A stretch of 32,700 nucleotides of DNA, from NCBI GenBank assembly GCA_024102795.1, contig JAGFJK010000176.1:1-32700 (forward strand), in the 5' to 3' direction. Origin of the DNA: Pirellulaceae bacterium (lineage in GTDB: Bacteria; Planctomycetota; Planctomycetia; Pirellulales; Pirellulaceae). Of the stretch, positions 16,337 to 25,123 are shown one piece after another. The notes under the pieces were generated by a model. That model was not told the origin of the DNA and did not search any database. It worked only from the letters and a program-made list of their open reading frames with translations. Positions within the stretch are counted from its first letter, which is position 1. The number at the start of each line of letters is the position of its first letter. A program made the translations under genes and the position numbers.

Positions 16337-18121
16337 TCAAGCCGATTCAATCTCGATCAACGGTTCACAGGTCCCGTCCCGCGTGAACCGCGCCAGTACG
16401 AATTCGTTGGAGTAGTTCTGACCGAGCAGCGTACGGTTGGCGGCCGCGGCCAGCGAACGGTACAGCATCCACTGCTTCTTGCCGATCTGTATCCGGTAGC
16501 CAACCGCCACGTCCGCGGCCTGGATCTGCCGTTGCTCGCCGATCGTCAATCGCCGCCAGGTGCACTCCTTGTCCATGCGCTGCCGATCCAGATCCAGCAG
16601 CAGCGGGTGAAACAAGTTGCGGCCGCGACCGGAAGTTTCCCAGCAGAGCTGCCTCGCGTCGGCGCACAGCTCGCCGCTGGCCGGCTGGATCCGCCATTCG
16701 GGCAAGGCCAGCGGCAGGCAACGAGCCATCCCGGTTTCGGTTCGCAGCAACAGCTCGCGAGTCTGCTTCGCCGGATAAACGCGGGGCTCGTCCGCCAACG
16801 GTATCCGTGATCGGCAGCTTAGTTCCGCTGGACGTTCGCCCAGCAGCGCGTCGCAGAGCAGCACGAATCCGTCCCGCCGAGCGAGCAGCATCTGCCGCTG
16901 CACGCGCCACTGGTCCGACAACGGTCGCTCCAGCTCCAGGTAGTCAACGTCTTCGTCCGAGAACCAGCAGACCTCTTCCCAGACGCTGGCCTGATCCACC
17001 GCCTGGCCATCGACCAGGAAGTCGGTTTCCCAGTCGCCACCGAGCCATGACTGGCGGTCGCTGCCGACTTCGCAGCGCATCCGGGGCCGATCGAACGCGA
17101 CGGCCAGGTACGTGGAGCGCGGCGCCCAGTCCGATCGCAGGACGGCCAGTTCAGACCAGGCGGAATAGACGGTCGGATCGGGCAACTTGCGTTTGCCGGA
17201 CTTGCCGCTCTGGCCCGCTTCCAGCCGCAGCCAGCGGGCGGCCGCCGAGCGATCGGCCGCATCGCCCGCCACCTGCAGGAGCGTCTTGAACAATGGGCCA
17301 CACCAGTCACTCTGTTCCAGCTCGCTCAACAACTGGCTGCCGTCCGGCCGGCAGAGGCGAATCGCCTGCCGAGCCAACCATTCGAGCTGCGTCCGGGCCT
17401 CGGAATTGAAACACTTGGGGTCCAGCACTCGACAGCGGATCCAGCAAGCCAGCAGCGGCCGCAAGCGGGCCAGGTTCGAGGCGTGCGGCAGGCCTTCGCC
17501 GTCCAGCGCCTCGCAGATCCCCAGCGTCAGCAGCTTGCGAGCGGGCCCGGCCAGGCGGCGGCACGCCGGCAGCTCCGGCAACTGGCCAGCCAGCGTCAAC
17601 GGCAACTCGCCCGCCAGCAACTGATGCACCAGCAGGTTGGAATCCGGCTTCAGCAGCGGCTCCCGCCGAGCGTCGTCGGCCAGTTGCAGCAGCGCGTCCA
17701 GCAGGTCGTTCCAGGAGTCCGCCGACAGACTTTCGGCCAGACTCGGCAGCGCGCCGGTCCAGGCCAGCGCTTCCCAGGCCAGCACGTGGTCGGCCGGCCG
17801 AGTGGCCAGGGCCGCGAGCCAACTTTCCGCTTCGACCGCCGCCTGGAAACCGCTCCTGGGTTTGCCTCGCGTCACCCGGTCCAACTGGTCCAGCAACCGT
17901 GTTGTCTCGGCCGGCGTGTCAGTGGGCAATCCCCAGGCCAGAGGCTGGCGGACGCGCTGGTCGATCTGTTCGCCGATCAGTCGCCGAAGCGTCTGCGGCT
18001 CGCGGCGAGCGGCCAGGTGCTGGACCCACTCCTGCCAGTTCTCGCGCGGCGTGAAGGCCGTCTTCTGTCGCTTAGACGCTTTCGGTTCCCGCGCCCTTGG
18101 GGCGCGCGTCGTGCTGGCCAT
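16337..18121 (-). CDS. Unknown 594-residue protein, possibly heparinase-like C-terminus
   Basis: The likely start is ATG 18121, because the open frame further upstream lacks protein-like content. The N-terminus is basic (RAPRAREPKASKRQKTAF) without a signal peptide. Residues about 30-320 are helical and Leu/Ala-rich. From about 340 the protein becomes beta-rich with many Trp (SWLGGDWETDFLVDGQAV, VDYLELERPLSDQWRVQRQMLLARRDGFVLLCDALLG). This recalls the C-terminal beta-sandwich of heparinase II/III proteins, but only weakly. No catalytic assignment is made. It is first in a tight minus-strand operon with the YggS and DUF167 genes. Confidence 0.8.
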   Translation of the reverse strand: MASTTRAPRAREPKASKRQKTAFTPRENWQEWVQHLAARREPQTLRRLIGEQIDQRVRQPLAWGLPTDTPAETTRLLDQLDRVTRGKPRSGFQAAVEAESWLAALATRPADHVLAWEALAWTGALPSLAESLSADSWNDLLDALLQLADDARREPLLKPDSNLLVHQLLAGELPLTLAGQLPELPACRRLAGPARKLLTLGICEALDGEGLPHASNLARLRPLLACWIRCRVLDPKCFNSEARTQLEWLARQAIRLCRPDGSQLLSELEQSDWCGPLFKTLLQVAGDAADRSAAARWLRLEAGQSGKSGKRKLPDPTVYSAWSELAVLRSDWAPRSTYLAVAFDRPRMRCEVGSDRQSWLGGDWETDFLVDGQAVDQASVWEEVCWFSDEDVDYLELERPLSDQWRVQRQMLLARRDGFVLLCDALLGERPAELSCRSRIPLADEPRVYPAKQTRELLLRTETGMARCLPLALPEWRIQPASGELCADARQLCWETSGRGRNLFHPLLLDLDRQRMDKECTWRRLTIGEQRQIQAADVAVGYRIQIGKKQWMLYRSLAAAANRTLLGQNYSNEFVLARFTRDGTCEPLIEIESA

Positions 18122-18286
18122 CCGATTCGACTCTCTGCTGCTGGTGAACCACAAGGCGTTTGCTTCGCCGGCGGGTGGCCGGCATAATGGAGGCGTGAGG
18201 CACCATCTTAGCAAGCTGCCGGCAAGCTGCCTGCCCCTGGATGGTCCGTTCCGAGACTCGACGCCACCCGTTCAGGAAATGCCCGG

Positions 18287-19099
18287 ATGTCTATCCCCCG
18301 AACGCTTGTCTGTTTCTGGTTGATCCTGGCCGGACTGGTCGCGGGGACCCAGGCCCAGGAGACGCCGGCCGAGCCGACTCAGGCACCTGGCGCCGCTCAG
18401 CCGCCTGATCCGTCGGTTCCGTCGGCTCCGTCCCAGCCGGGCAACGCCGATGCTCCGGCCGACAAGCCCGCGGATGCCGCGCCGGCGACGAAGGATCCGC
18501 CCGGCCTGACGCGATTGACGAAAGACTACGACCTGTGGATCGATTCAAAACGCAAGCTGGTGGTGGTCGACGGCAAGGTTTGCCTCCGCGAGGGGCAGTT
18601 GGAGATGTTCGCTTGTCCCAAGGGCAGCAAGGAACATGAATCGATCGTGGCCTTGAACAGCAAATCGCAGTTTGTGCACGCGGCATTGCTGGCCGTGGGA
18701 GCCAAGACGGGCACTCCGGTGCGGTTCAATCCGGAATACCAGGCGGCCACGGGCACCGAAGTGGAAGTCTTTGTCCTCTGGAAGGATCGCGACGGGAAAA
18801 ACCGGCAAGTGCGAGCCCAGGACTGGATCCGCAACGTCAAGACGGGCCAGGCGATGACTTTTCCCTGGGTCTTCGCCGGCAGCAGCTTCTGGGTCGACGA
18901 GCAGACGGGCGAAAGGATGTATAACGCCGACGCGGGCGACCTGATCTGCGTTTCGAACTTTCCCACCGCCATGCTGGACTTGCCGGTGGAGAGCAGCCAG
19001 GGCAATGCCGACCTGCTGTTCGAAGCCTTCACCGAACGGATTCCGGCCATCGGCACGCACGTGCGGCTGGTGCTGCGGCCCAAGCCGGCCGCGAAGTAG
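18287..19099 (+). CDS. Secreted YdjY-domain-like protein
   Basis: The 270-residue protein starts at ATG 18287, with AGGA upstream, and has a signal peptide (LVCFWLILAGLVAGTQAQ). A Pro/Ala-rich low-complexity linker (about residues 24-72) follows. The folded part starts near residue 78 (YDLWIDSKRKLVVVDGKVCLREGQLEMFACPKGSKEHESIV). The CPKGSKEHES segment and the later WVFAGSSFW(V)DE and SNFPTAMLDLPVESSQ blocks are typical of YdjY-like proteins. Their function is not established. The gene is followed by hairpin repeats that could terminate it. Confidence 0.85.
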   Translation: MSIPRTLVCFWLILAGLVAGTQAQETPAEPTQAPGAAQPPDPSVPSAPSQPGNADAPADKPADAAPATKDPPGLTRLTKDYDLWIDSKRKLVVVDGKVCLREGQLEMFACPKGSKEHESIVALNSKSQFVHAALLAVGAKTGTPVRFNPEYQAATGTEVEVFVLWKDRDGKNRQVRAQDWIRNVKTGQAMTFPWVFAGSSFWVDEQTGERMYNADAGDLICVSNFPTAMLDLPVESSQGNADLLFEAFTERIPAIGTHVRLVLRPKPAAK

Positions 19100-19106
19100 T
19101 TACCAG

Positions 19107-19173
19107 GCGAGCGGCGGGCGTCAGCCCGCTGTTTCTCACCACGCGAGCGGCGGGCGTCAGCCCGCTGTTTCTC
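19107..19173 (+). repeat. Two 31-bp direct repeats, each a GCGGGC-GTCA-GCCCGC hairpin
   Basis: Identical 31-bp units lie at 19107-19137 and 19143-19173 (period 36). Each contains a six-base GC stem with a four-base loop (first copy 19114-19129), followed by TGTTTCTC. The stem plus T-rich tail directly after the YdjY-like gene could act as a weak double terminator for the plus strand. It also resembles a dispersed REP-like unit. Confidence 0.75.
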
Positions 19174-19187
19174 GCTGTTGTCCAAAA

Positions 19188-19213
19188 CCGAACGATCCGC
19201 CAGGCAAACCAGC
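19188..19213 (+). repeat. Single copy of the CCGAAYGATCCGCY-type repeat
   Basis: The sequence around CCGAACGATCCGCCAGGCAA matches, with a few transitions, the right arm of the inverted repeat at 29894-29978. It therefore belongs to a family with at least three half-units in the window. Confidence 0.55.
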
Positions 19214-19255
19214 GGAATTTCAAACGAAGAGAACGCTGTCCAGCAAACACTGCTA

Positions 19256-19903
19256 TCAGCCGCCCAGTTCGGCAAGGACTGCCCACGCGACGGCGGCCAG
19301 CACCAGGCAGATCAGCACCAGGCTCAGCAGGGCCGCCGCCAGGCCGAGGGTCAGCCCCAGGCCCGTCTTCCTCCAGCCACTTGCATCCATTGCCCCGGCA
19401 TGCATCGCTCGGCGATCGGTCAGGCCCATCATGCAAGCGGGCAGGCTGGCTCCCAGGCTGAAGAAGGACAGCGGCGCCAGGCCGAACAGCAGAATGGCAT
19501 CGATATAGTTGTAGCCGAGCAGCCAGCCGGCCAGGCCGCCCGTGGTGCCCAGCAGCGAACCGATCAACCCGGCGCATCCCAACGTCAGGATCAATCCGCC
19601 GCGGTGCGGCAGCGTCTGCACGTAGTTGTTCGGTCGGTAGGGGCGTTCGTCGGTTGCCAAGGTTGGCGTGGCCGGGGCGGCGAACAGGTTTTCGCCCCCG
19701 GCGGCCGGCGGCGGAGTGGAAGGGGAATCCGTCGCCGCCGAGTTAACCTCGGCCGGCGACGACTCCGAGGCGGACGGGGAAGCAGCGGCGGCCTCGGATC
19801 CCGCGGCGGGCGGGTCGGCGAACGGATTCTTTCCGTGTTCGTCGACGAACGGGTTCTCTCGCCGCAGCCCCGGATGCCGCCGAAAATCGGAGGGAAGCGG
19901 CAT
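19256..19903 (-). CDS. Small membrane protein with Pro/Ala-rich N-terminus, unknown function
   Basis: This 215-residue protein starts at ATG 19903, nine bases after the hemQ stop. A GAGGG binding site overlaps that stop region. The first 90 or so residues are disordered (NPFVDEHGKNPFADPP, then Ala/Ser/Pro-rich). They are followed by about three or four hydrophobic segments (GLILTLGCAGLIGSLLG, IDAILLFGLAPLSFFSLGAS, LGLTLGLAAALLSLVLICLVL). The repeated NPF motifs and long disordered N-terminus are common in planctomycete membrane proteins. No function can be assigned. Co-transcription with hemQ is likely. Confidence 0.85.
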   Translation of the reverse strand: MPLPSDFRRHPGLRRENPFVDEHGKNPFADPPAAGSEAAAASPSASESSPAEVNSAATDSPSTPPPAAGGENLFAAPATPTLATDERPYRPNNYVQTLPHRGGLILTLGCAGLIGSLLGTTGGLAGWLLGYNYIDAILLFGLAPLSFFSLGASLPACMMGLTDRRAMHAGAMDASGWRKTGLGLTLGLAAALLSLVLICLVLAAVAWAVLAELGG

Positions 19904-19912
19904 GTTGAACCC

Positions 19913-20761
19913 TCAGCCAATCACCAGGCAATGCCGCAAGATGTCGGCCGCCGGCATCACGTAACTGGTATAAAACGGTCCGAACTCGGCGTACCGGGCA
20001 CTCGCTTCGTCAAACCGCATGCGATACACGATATCCTTGAGGAAGGCCGGATTGCGGGCCCACAACGTGACGCCCCATTCCCAGTCCTCCAGGCCCACCC
20101 CGACGGTAATTAACTGCGACACCTTGCCGGCGAACTCCATCCCGCTGCGAGCGTGCTCGGCCATCAAGCGGTTGCGTTCGGCGAACGGCAGCAGGAACCA
20201 GTTTTCCCCAACCTTGCGCTTCTTGTTCATCGGATAGAAGCAGGTCGCGGGCCAGGCGGGAAAATCGGGGGTCAAGCGCTGCCGCCGCATCATCGGTTCC
20301 CGCCGCTCGTACGCCTGCACCTTGGCCTCGAACGCCGGACTCCCCCGCTGCTCGCCCTCCTCCAGCAGCCGGGCCGCGTACTGCTCGACACTCGGCACGT
20401 ATTCGGAAACCTCCGAGACCGACACGAACGAGTACGTTGGTTCCAGCGCTGGCCCGAAGTCCGAGGCCAGCAGGCGTTGATGCACGCCGTCCACCTTCAG
20501 CGGATCGGGATCCATCAGCATCAACCCGAAGTCCGCCTTGTGCCCGCTGACCACGCTGGCCTGCAGCCGCTCGGTCGCACCCTCGCCCAGCGGGTCCAGG
20601 GCGGCGACAAACTGCCGGGCGGCTTCCTGACGATCGTTTTCGCTGAATGCCCGCAACAGGTCGCGGCGAAACCGGTAGTACAGATGGCTGCAATGCCAGC
20701 CGTCGCCGGGAGACAGGGAAACTTCAGCCGACTGCTCGGCGTGCGGTGGTCCATAACTCAT
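19913..20761 (-). CDS. hemQ: Coproheme decarboxylase HemQ (chlorite-dismutase-like family)
   Basis: The 282-residue protein fits the HemQ family. It contains CFYPMNKKRKVGENWFLLP with Tyr176 at the position of the catalytic Tyr. His203, the expected proximal haem ligand, lies in RNRLMAEHARSG. The C-terminal half also has VGVGLEDWEWGVTLWARNPAFLKDIVYRMRFDEASARYAEFGPFYTSY. It decarboxylates coproheme III to haem b in the coproporphyrin-dependent pathway. Chlorite dismutases keep an Arg near the haem that is not apparent here, which supports HemQ. It leads a two-gene minus-strand unit and is followed after nine bases by a membrane protein. Confidence 0.92.
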   Translation of the reverse strand: MSYGPPHAEQSAEVSLSPGDGWHCSHLYYRFRRDLLRAFSENDRQEAARQFVAALDPLGEGATERLQASVVSGHKADFGLMLMDPDPLKVDGVHQRLLASDFGPALEPTYSFVSVSEVSEYVPSVEQYAARLLEEGEQRGSPAFEAKVQAYERREPMMRRQRLTPDFPAWPATCFYPMNKKRKVGENWFLLPFAERNRLMAEHARSGMEFAGKVSQLITVGVGLEDWEWGVTLWARNPAFLKDIVYRMRFDEASARYAEFGPFYTSYVMPAADILRHCLVIG

Positions 20762-20901
20762 GGCGAATTCCCTCGCTTACGCGTCGGGCTGCAAGTGGCG
20801 ACGGCTTACGTCGAAGGCGGCGTTGTACAAACAGGTACCTGTCCTGGTTCTCGGCCGCTGGTTCTCAGCCGACATCATAACAGATCATCCAGCGACCTGT
20901 G

Positions 20902-23124
20902 TCAGGGCGACGGCTCCGCGGCCAGCACGCGCACCGTCAGCGGCCGGCTGGGCAGCGAAACCAGCGTATTGGGCCGCTCGGTGGCTGCCGCATCCTTGTG
21001 AAAGGGAACTTGCGCCTGGCCCAGCACAGCCAGCGTGTACAGGCCGGGCCGCGTGCCGGCCTGGACCTGCAGCGGCAAGTGCAATTGCCGCTGGCCGCCC
21101 GAAAAACTGGCGTTGCTCAGTTGAAAGTTGCCGGGAAAGGCCAGCGGCTGGATTGTCACGTCGGCGGTCAGGTCCGGCCAGCGCCGGTGGAGGTTCAGTT
21201 GCAGGTCCAGCGAACCGCCGGCGCGGACTTCCACTTCGGCTTGCGTCCATTCCAGTCGATACGGCGAGCTGTCGCGGACCGCCACGACCAGCTCGCGCGT
21301 GGGCCGGCTGGAATTCATCCCGGCATCGTTCCAGACACGCGTGTAGCCGCGCACCTCGCGGCGGATCACTTGGCCATTGTGCTCGCCCGTTGCCACCAGC
21401 CGGATCGGGCCGGTGAATTCCGGTGCCTCGTCGTCGGCCCACACCACCAGCGTGCCGCGGGAGTTGTTGTTCACCACCGTCGGCGCGATGTGCAAACCGG
21501 CGGGCAGGTCTTCCGCAGTCAACGTGATCGGGCCGTTGAAGCCGTCCCGCTGGTGAATCACCACGTCCAGGTAGACGGCGCCGCCGCGCCAGACGGTGGT
21601 CCCGCCAGGACCCGGATTCTGGCTGTGAATCACGGCCGCGTAGAAGTCGGGGACAGGTTGGCGAACCGACAGCACGTATTGGTAACCGGCCCCTCCGCGG
21701 CGATAGCGGTCCTGCACCAGCACCCGGTACTTGCGGCCCGCCGACAGGTTGACCATGCCGACCGGGTCGCGCAGATGGCCGTCGAAAGCATTGATGCGGT
21801 GTCCAAAATCATCCAGCTCATTCAACCGGTTGCCCTGGTCGTCGACCACCACCAGGTACGGGTCCGCGCCTCCGCGAATGCGTTCGCAATACACTTCCAA
21901 AGCATATTGCCCGTTCTCCGGTGCTTCCAGTTCAAACCAGTCGGCGTCCCGCGGCCGGTCGAAGCGGCCGGCTACCACCGCGGGCAGCGACACGGCCTGA
22001 GCCTGCGGCGGTTGATCGTTCGGTTCGGCTTCCAGGTGCACCGGGTCGGAGGTGACCAGCAACGTTTGTGCGCCAAGTGCGGCCGGATCGGGCAACCGCC
22101 ACTGGCAACCGGTCAGCGTGCAGGTGGCGGCGGTCGGCAGCACGCTGTGGTCGGTCGGGTGCTCGTGGAACGTGAACAGGCCCAGCGACGCGGTGTCCGC
22201 CGGAGCGGTGAACGGCACGCGGAGCTGCTGCAGCGGCAGGTCGGACGACCCCGCGTCGAACGGCGTCGAGTCCGCTCCCAGGTTGCGCCCCACGACGTTC
22301 AGATCCACCTGCCGGCCGCTGGTGACGGCGGCTGGATACACCGTTTCCAGATGCGGCTGGTCGGTCACCAGCAACCGGTAGGGAAAACCGCCGCGGTAGG
22401 ACAAGTCGTGGACGCGAATCCGATACTCGCCGTCGGCCGGGACCAGAAAGTCGATCAGCGGATCGCGGCCGCGATAATCGCTGCTGGAGGCCAACAGCCG
22501 GCCGTCGGCCGCTTCGAGCGACATGGTGGCATCGAGTGGCGAATCGAGCCGGCCGGCCTGGCAATCCACCACCAGCCGCTGGCCCGCGCGGGCGACGAAC
22601 GAGTACAAGTCGACGTTATTTCCGTCCGATTGGCCGTTGATCGCCGCATTGATCTCGACTCGCTGCGCTTCCGCCGCCACGTTGTTCGGTTCGCTCTCGG
22701 CGACGTCGCGCAGTCCGTGCGTCACGGCGAACAGCCGCGGGTTGCTCACGCCCCAGCGTCCGACCAGCCGGACGTCGTAAGTGCCCGGCGGCACGTCGGC
22801 CGCGATCCGCACCTGGAAACGTCGTTCCTTGTCGGCCAGCGGTTCGGCCGTCAAGCCGGGGTGGTCGAACAGGAGCGTGGAGAGTTGTTCCAGGTCGGCT
22901 CCGGCGACTTCCACTTCCACCGTGCTGCCGGCCGCTCCGCCCAACGGCGTGAGTCGGTCCAGGCGGATCGACGGCAATTCGGCCCGCGCCGCGGGCAGGG
23001 ACGCGAAGCCGGCTGGACCGATGATCGCCGCCAGGATGATTGCAATCGAGCGGACAATCGCCAGCGGTGCGGCGAATAAGGGCGGGCTCTGGCGAAGATA
23101 TTCTGATTTCAAGGTAGACCACAT
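20902..23124 (-). CDS. Secreted PPC-domain (pre-peptidase C-terminal) protein
   Basis: This 740-residue protein starts at ATG 23124 and has a signal-like segment (about residues 23-47, ending ASLPAARA). An Ig/IPT-like domain (about 55-135) precedes two PPC-type domains that open with SEPNN (about 144) and AEPND (about 366). These contain VDLYSFVARAGQRLVVDC...YRIRVHDLSYRGGFPYRLLV and DADWFELEAPENGQYALEVYCER. The C-terminal part is made of further beta-sandwich-like modules. No protease catalytic motif is present. Proteins of this kind often accompany DUF1549 and DUF1501 genes in planctomycetes, as here, and are presumed surface or periplasmic binding proteins. Confidence 0.88.
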   Translation of the reverse strand: MWSTLKSEYLRQSPPLFAAPLAIVRSIAIILAAIIGPAGFASLPAARAELPSIRLDRLTPLGGAAGSTVEVEVAGADLEQLSTLLFDHPGLTAEPLADKERRFQVRIAADVPPGTYDVRLVGRWGVSNPRLFAVTHGLRDVAESEPNNVAAEAQRVEINAAINGQSDGNNVDLYSFVARAGQRLVVDCQAGRLDSPLDATMSLEAADGRLLASSSDYRGRDPLIDFLVPADGEYRIRVHDLSYRGGFPYRLLVTDQPHLETVYPAAVTSGRQVDLNVVGRNLGADSTPFDAGSSDLPLQQLRVPFTAPADTASLGLFTFHEHPTDHSVLPTAATCTLTGCQWRLPDPAALGAQTLLVTSDPVHLEAEPNDQPPQAQAVSLPAVVAGRFDRPRDADWFELEAPENGQYALEVYCERIRGGADPYLVVVDDQGNRLNELDDFGHRINAFDGHLRDPVGMVNLSAGRKYRVLVQDRYRRGGAGYQYVLSVRQPVPDFYAAVIHSQNPGPGGTTVWRGGAVYLDVVIHQRDGFNGPITLTAEDLPAGLHIAPTVVNNNSRGTLVVWADDEAPEFTGPIRLVATGEHNGQVIRREVRGYTRVWNDAGMNSSRPTRELVVAVRDSSPYRLEWTQAEVEVRAGGSLDLQLNLHRRWPDLTADVTIQPLAFPGNFQLSNASFSGGQRQLHLPLQVQAGTRPGLYTLAVLGQAQVPFHKDAAATERPNTLVSLPSRPLTVRVLAAEPSP

Positions 23125-23253
23125 CGTCTGGACACCGTGAGGGCTTTAGCGGCTTAATCAGCAGACTTGAAGAAGCGATATTCGATTGGTCGATCGGGCA
23201 GCCGCTGTGCTTCGGGCCACAACCAGAGAATCACTTCCGGGTCCCTCCCCGAA

Positions 23254-23399
23254 GATATCGTGCAGCTTTCAGGTTGTTTTGCCGAGGGATTTTGGTGTTT
23301 CAACCGAGGGAAACTTGGACGGCCTCCGTTTCGGCGAACGCTTCCCCTTGATATCCCTCTGGCCCCCTCCCCGGCCTCCGGGGAGGGTTGGGGAGGGGC
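23254..23399 (+). repeat. Dispersed element, copy c
   Basis: It begins with GATATCGTGCAGCTTTC, then TTGTTTTGCCGAGGGA and CGAGGGAAACTTGGACGG. It continues with GGCGAACGCT, then CTTGATATCCCTCTGG, and ends with the C-rich/G-rich palindrome ending GGGGAGGGGC. It is one of the most complete copies. Confidence 0.85.
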
Positions 23400-23564
23400 C
23401 TGCGGGACTATAAAGCAAAGCGATTCGCTCAATTCGCGCATGGCCACTCGCGGGACGCGGCTTTCGGACGAGTCGAGCATCACTTGAGGATCTGAATTCA
23501 TGAGTGCGACCGCTGTAGGGTGATTCCATCGGGCGCCAGGTGCGTCAAAACAGGGTGCATAAGA

Positions 23565-23707
23565 GCCCCTCCCCAGCCCTCCCCGGAAGCCGGGGAGGGA
23601 GCCAGAGGGATATCAAGGGGTAGCGCTCGTCGAAGCGGCGACCGTCCAGTTTTCCCTTGATCGCAACGCCAAACTCCCTCGGCAAGTCAACTCAAAAGCT
23701 GTACGAC
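23565..23707 (-). repeat. Dispersed element, copy d
   Basis: The same block order as copy c appears on the minus strand: GTACAGCTTTTGAGTTG, then TTGCCGAGGGAGTTTGGCGTT, then CTTGATATCCCTCTGG and the palindrome. Copies c and d face each other by their G/C-rich ends, so a transcript through both could fold into a long hairpin. Confidence 0.85.
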
Positions 23708-23734
23708 CAACAATGCGGTCGATGCCCGCAGCGA

Positions 23735-25063
23735 TCAGATCAGCTCCTCGATCGGCCGGCCTTCGTTCAGGATTGGCAGGGGCCGGTGAGCCTGATCGTG
23801 GAACACGTGCCGATGGTCGATGCCCAGGGCGTGGTACATGGTGGACAGCACGCAACCGGGCGAGAACGGCCGGCTGGTCGGATACTCGCCCTTGTCATTG
23901 GTGCTGCCGACTACTTGTCCCATGCGCAACCCGCCGCCCGCGTACAGCACACTCATCGCGCCCGGCCAGTGATCCCGGCCGGCGCCGGGGTTGATCCGCG
24001 GCGTTCGCCCGAACTCGCCGAACGACATCACCAGCACATCGTCCTGCCGTCCGCGGTCGCACAGATCCTGGACCAGCGTGGCGACGGCCCGATCGTACTT
24101 GGGCAGCAGGTTGTCCTTGAGCTGTTTGAAATTGTCGCCGTGTGTATCCCAGCCGCCGCCAGCTTGAATGGCGACGAACGTGACGCCCGCCTCGACCAGT
24201 CGCCGAGCGAGCAGGCAGCTCTGGCCCAGATCGTTGCGGCCATAACGATCGCGCAGCGCGTCTGGTTCCTGCTTGATGTCGAAGGCCTGGATCGCCCGGT
24301 CGTTGGTCACCATCCGCAGCGCGTCGCGGTAGAACGTGTCGAGTCCATCCAGGTCGCCGCGCAGGTCGATGTCGCGGCGGATCGCGTCCAGGGTACCCAG
24401 CAGGTCGCGGCGCCGCTGGAGCCGCGCGAGATCCACGCGGCTTGGCAGCTTCAGGTTGCGCACCTGGAAGCCGTCGGAGTTGGGATCGTTTTCGGGCGAG
24501 AACGGATTGTACGAAGCGCCCAGGTAGGCCGCCTTGCCCAGGTCCAGCGAGCGGGGCAGATTGACATAGGCCGGCAGCGCCGCATCGCGGGCTCCCAGCA
24601 TGCGGCTGACCACCGAACCGAGGCTGGGATAGATGTTGTCGTTGACTTCGATCGTCGGCTGATAGCCGGTCAGCATCCACTGCGAGCCCATACCGTGGCC
24701 GGCGTTGGTGTGGCAGGCCGAGCGGACGATGGCCAGCTTGTCCATGATGGCGGCCTGCAGCGGCAGATGCTCGCTGATCTGGATGCCGGGGACATTCGTG
24801 GCGATCGGCTGAAACTCTCCGCGGAACTCGGCCGGCGCCGTGGGCTTCAGGTCGTACATGTCGATGTGGCTGGGTCCGCCGGCCAGCCAGACCAGGATCA
24901 CCGACTTGCGAGGCCGCGGCGTCCCTTCGGCCGCCGCCCGCGCCTCGCCGCGCAGCAACTCCGGCAGCGCCAGCCCGCCCACGCCCAGCGCCCCCACCCG
25001 CAGCAGCGTCCGCCGACTGAACGACTTGCCGACGGATCCACCAGTACAACAAATCTCAAGCAT
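23735..25063 (-). CDS. DUF1501 family protein, Tat-exported
   Basis: The 442-residue protein is taken from ATG 25063. A longer frame reaches 25105 but runs through the heptamer repeat. A twin-arginine signal SRRTLLRVGALGVGG (about residues 16-30) is present. Typical DUF1501 segments follow: KSVILVWLAGGPSHIDMYDLKP, then SACHTNAGHGMGSQWMLTG, and later GGGWDTHGDNF and VLVMSFGEFGRTPRINPGAGRDHWPGAMSVLYAGGG. It ends near GIDHRHVF. The family resembles the sulfatase/alkaline-phosphatase fold and is abundant in planctomycetes, nearly always beside DUF1549/DUF1553 genes. Its substrate is unknown. Tat export implies folding with a cofactor before transport. Confidence 0.95.
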   Translation of the reverse strand: MLEICCTGGSVGKSFSRRTLLRVGALGVGGLALPELLRGEARAAAEGTPRPRKSVILVWLAGGPSHIDMYDLKPTAPAEFRGEFQPIATNVPGIQISEHLPLQAAIMDKLAIVRSACHTNAGHGMGSQWMLTGYQPTIEVNDNIYPSLGSVVSRMLGARDAALPAYVNLPRSLDLGKAAYLGASYNPFSPENDPNSDGFQVRNLKLPSRVDLARLQRRRDLLGTLDAIRRDIDLRGDLDGLDTFYRDALRMVTNDRAIQAFDIKQEPDALRDRYGRNDLGQSCLLARRLVEAGVTFVAIQAGGGWDTHGDNFKQLKDNLLPKYDRAVATLVQDLCDRGRQDDVLVMSFGEFGRTPRINPGAGRDHWPGAMSVLYAGGGLRMGQVVGSTNDKGEYPTSRPFSPGCVLSTMYHALGIDHRHVFHDQAHRPLPILNEGRPIEELI

Positions 25064-25089
25064 GGCAACGGGCTTCCTGCTTCCCAGAC

Positions 25090-25117
25090 AACTGATAACT
25101 GACAACTGACAACTGAT
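25090..25117 (+). repeat. Heptanucleotide tandem repeat (AACTGAY), four units
   Basis: Four consecutive units read AACTGAT, AACTGAC, AACTGAC, AACTGAT, followed by a partial AACTA. The run lies between the stop of the DUF1549/DUF1553 gene (25124) and the start of the DUF1501 gene (25063). It is the longest run of the family in the window. Here the unit reads on the plus strand while the genes run on the minus strand. Confidence 0.9.
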
Positions 25118-25123
25118 AACTAC

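Larger units (their letters stand above)
23125..23734. other. 610-base gap holding two inverted copies of the dispersed element
   Basis: The gap splits the DUF1501 gene from the PPC-domain gene. It contains element copies c (plus, 23254-23399) and d (minus, 23565-23707), separated by about 165 unrelated bases. No frame has protein-like content. The first 130 bases (23125-23253) must contain any promoter for the PPC-domain gene, but no good pair of boxes was found. Confidence 0.75.

Noticed and set aside
19107..19173. Possible start of a CRISPR array
   Set aside because: There are only two repeats, the spacer is 5 bases long, and no cas genes are present. The units are hairpin repeats, not CRISPR.
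20899..23079. Plus-strand frame of 726 codons opposite the PPC-domain gene
   Set aside because: Shadow of the real gene in the complementary strand. It shows Arg/Gln/His-rich composition and no recognisable fold.
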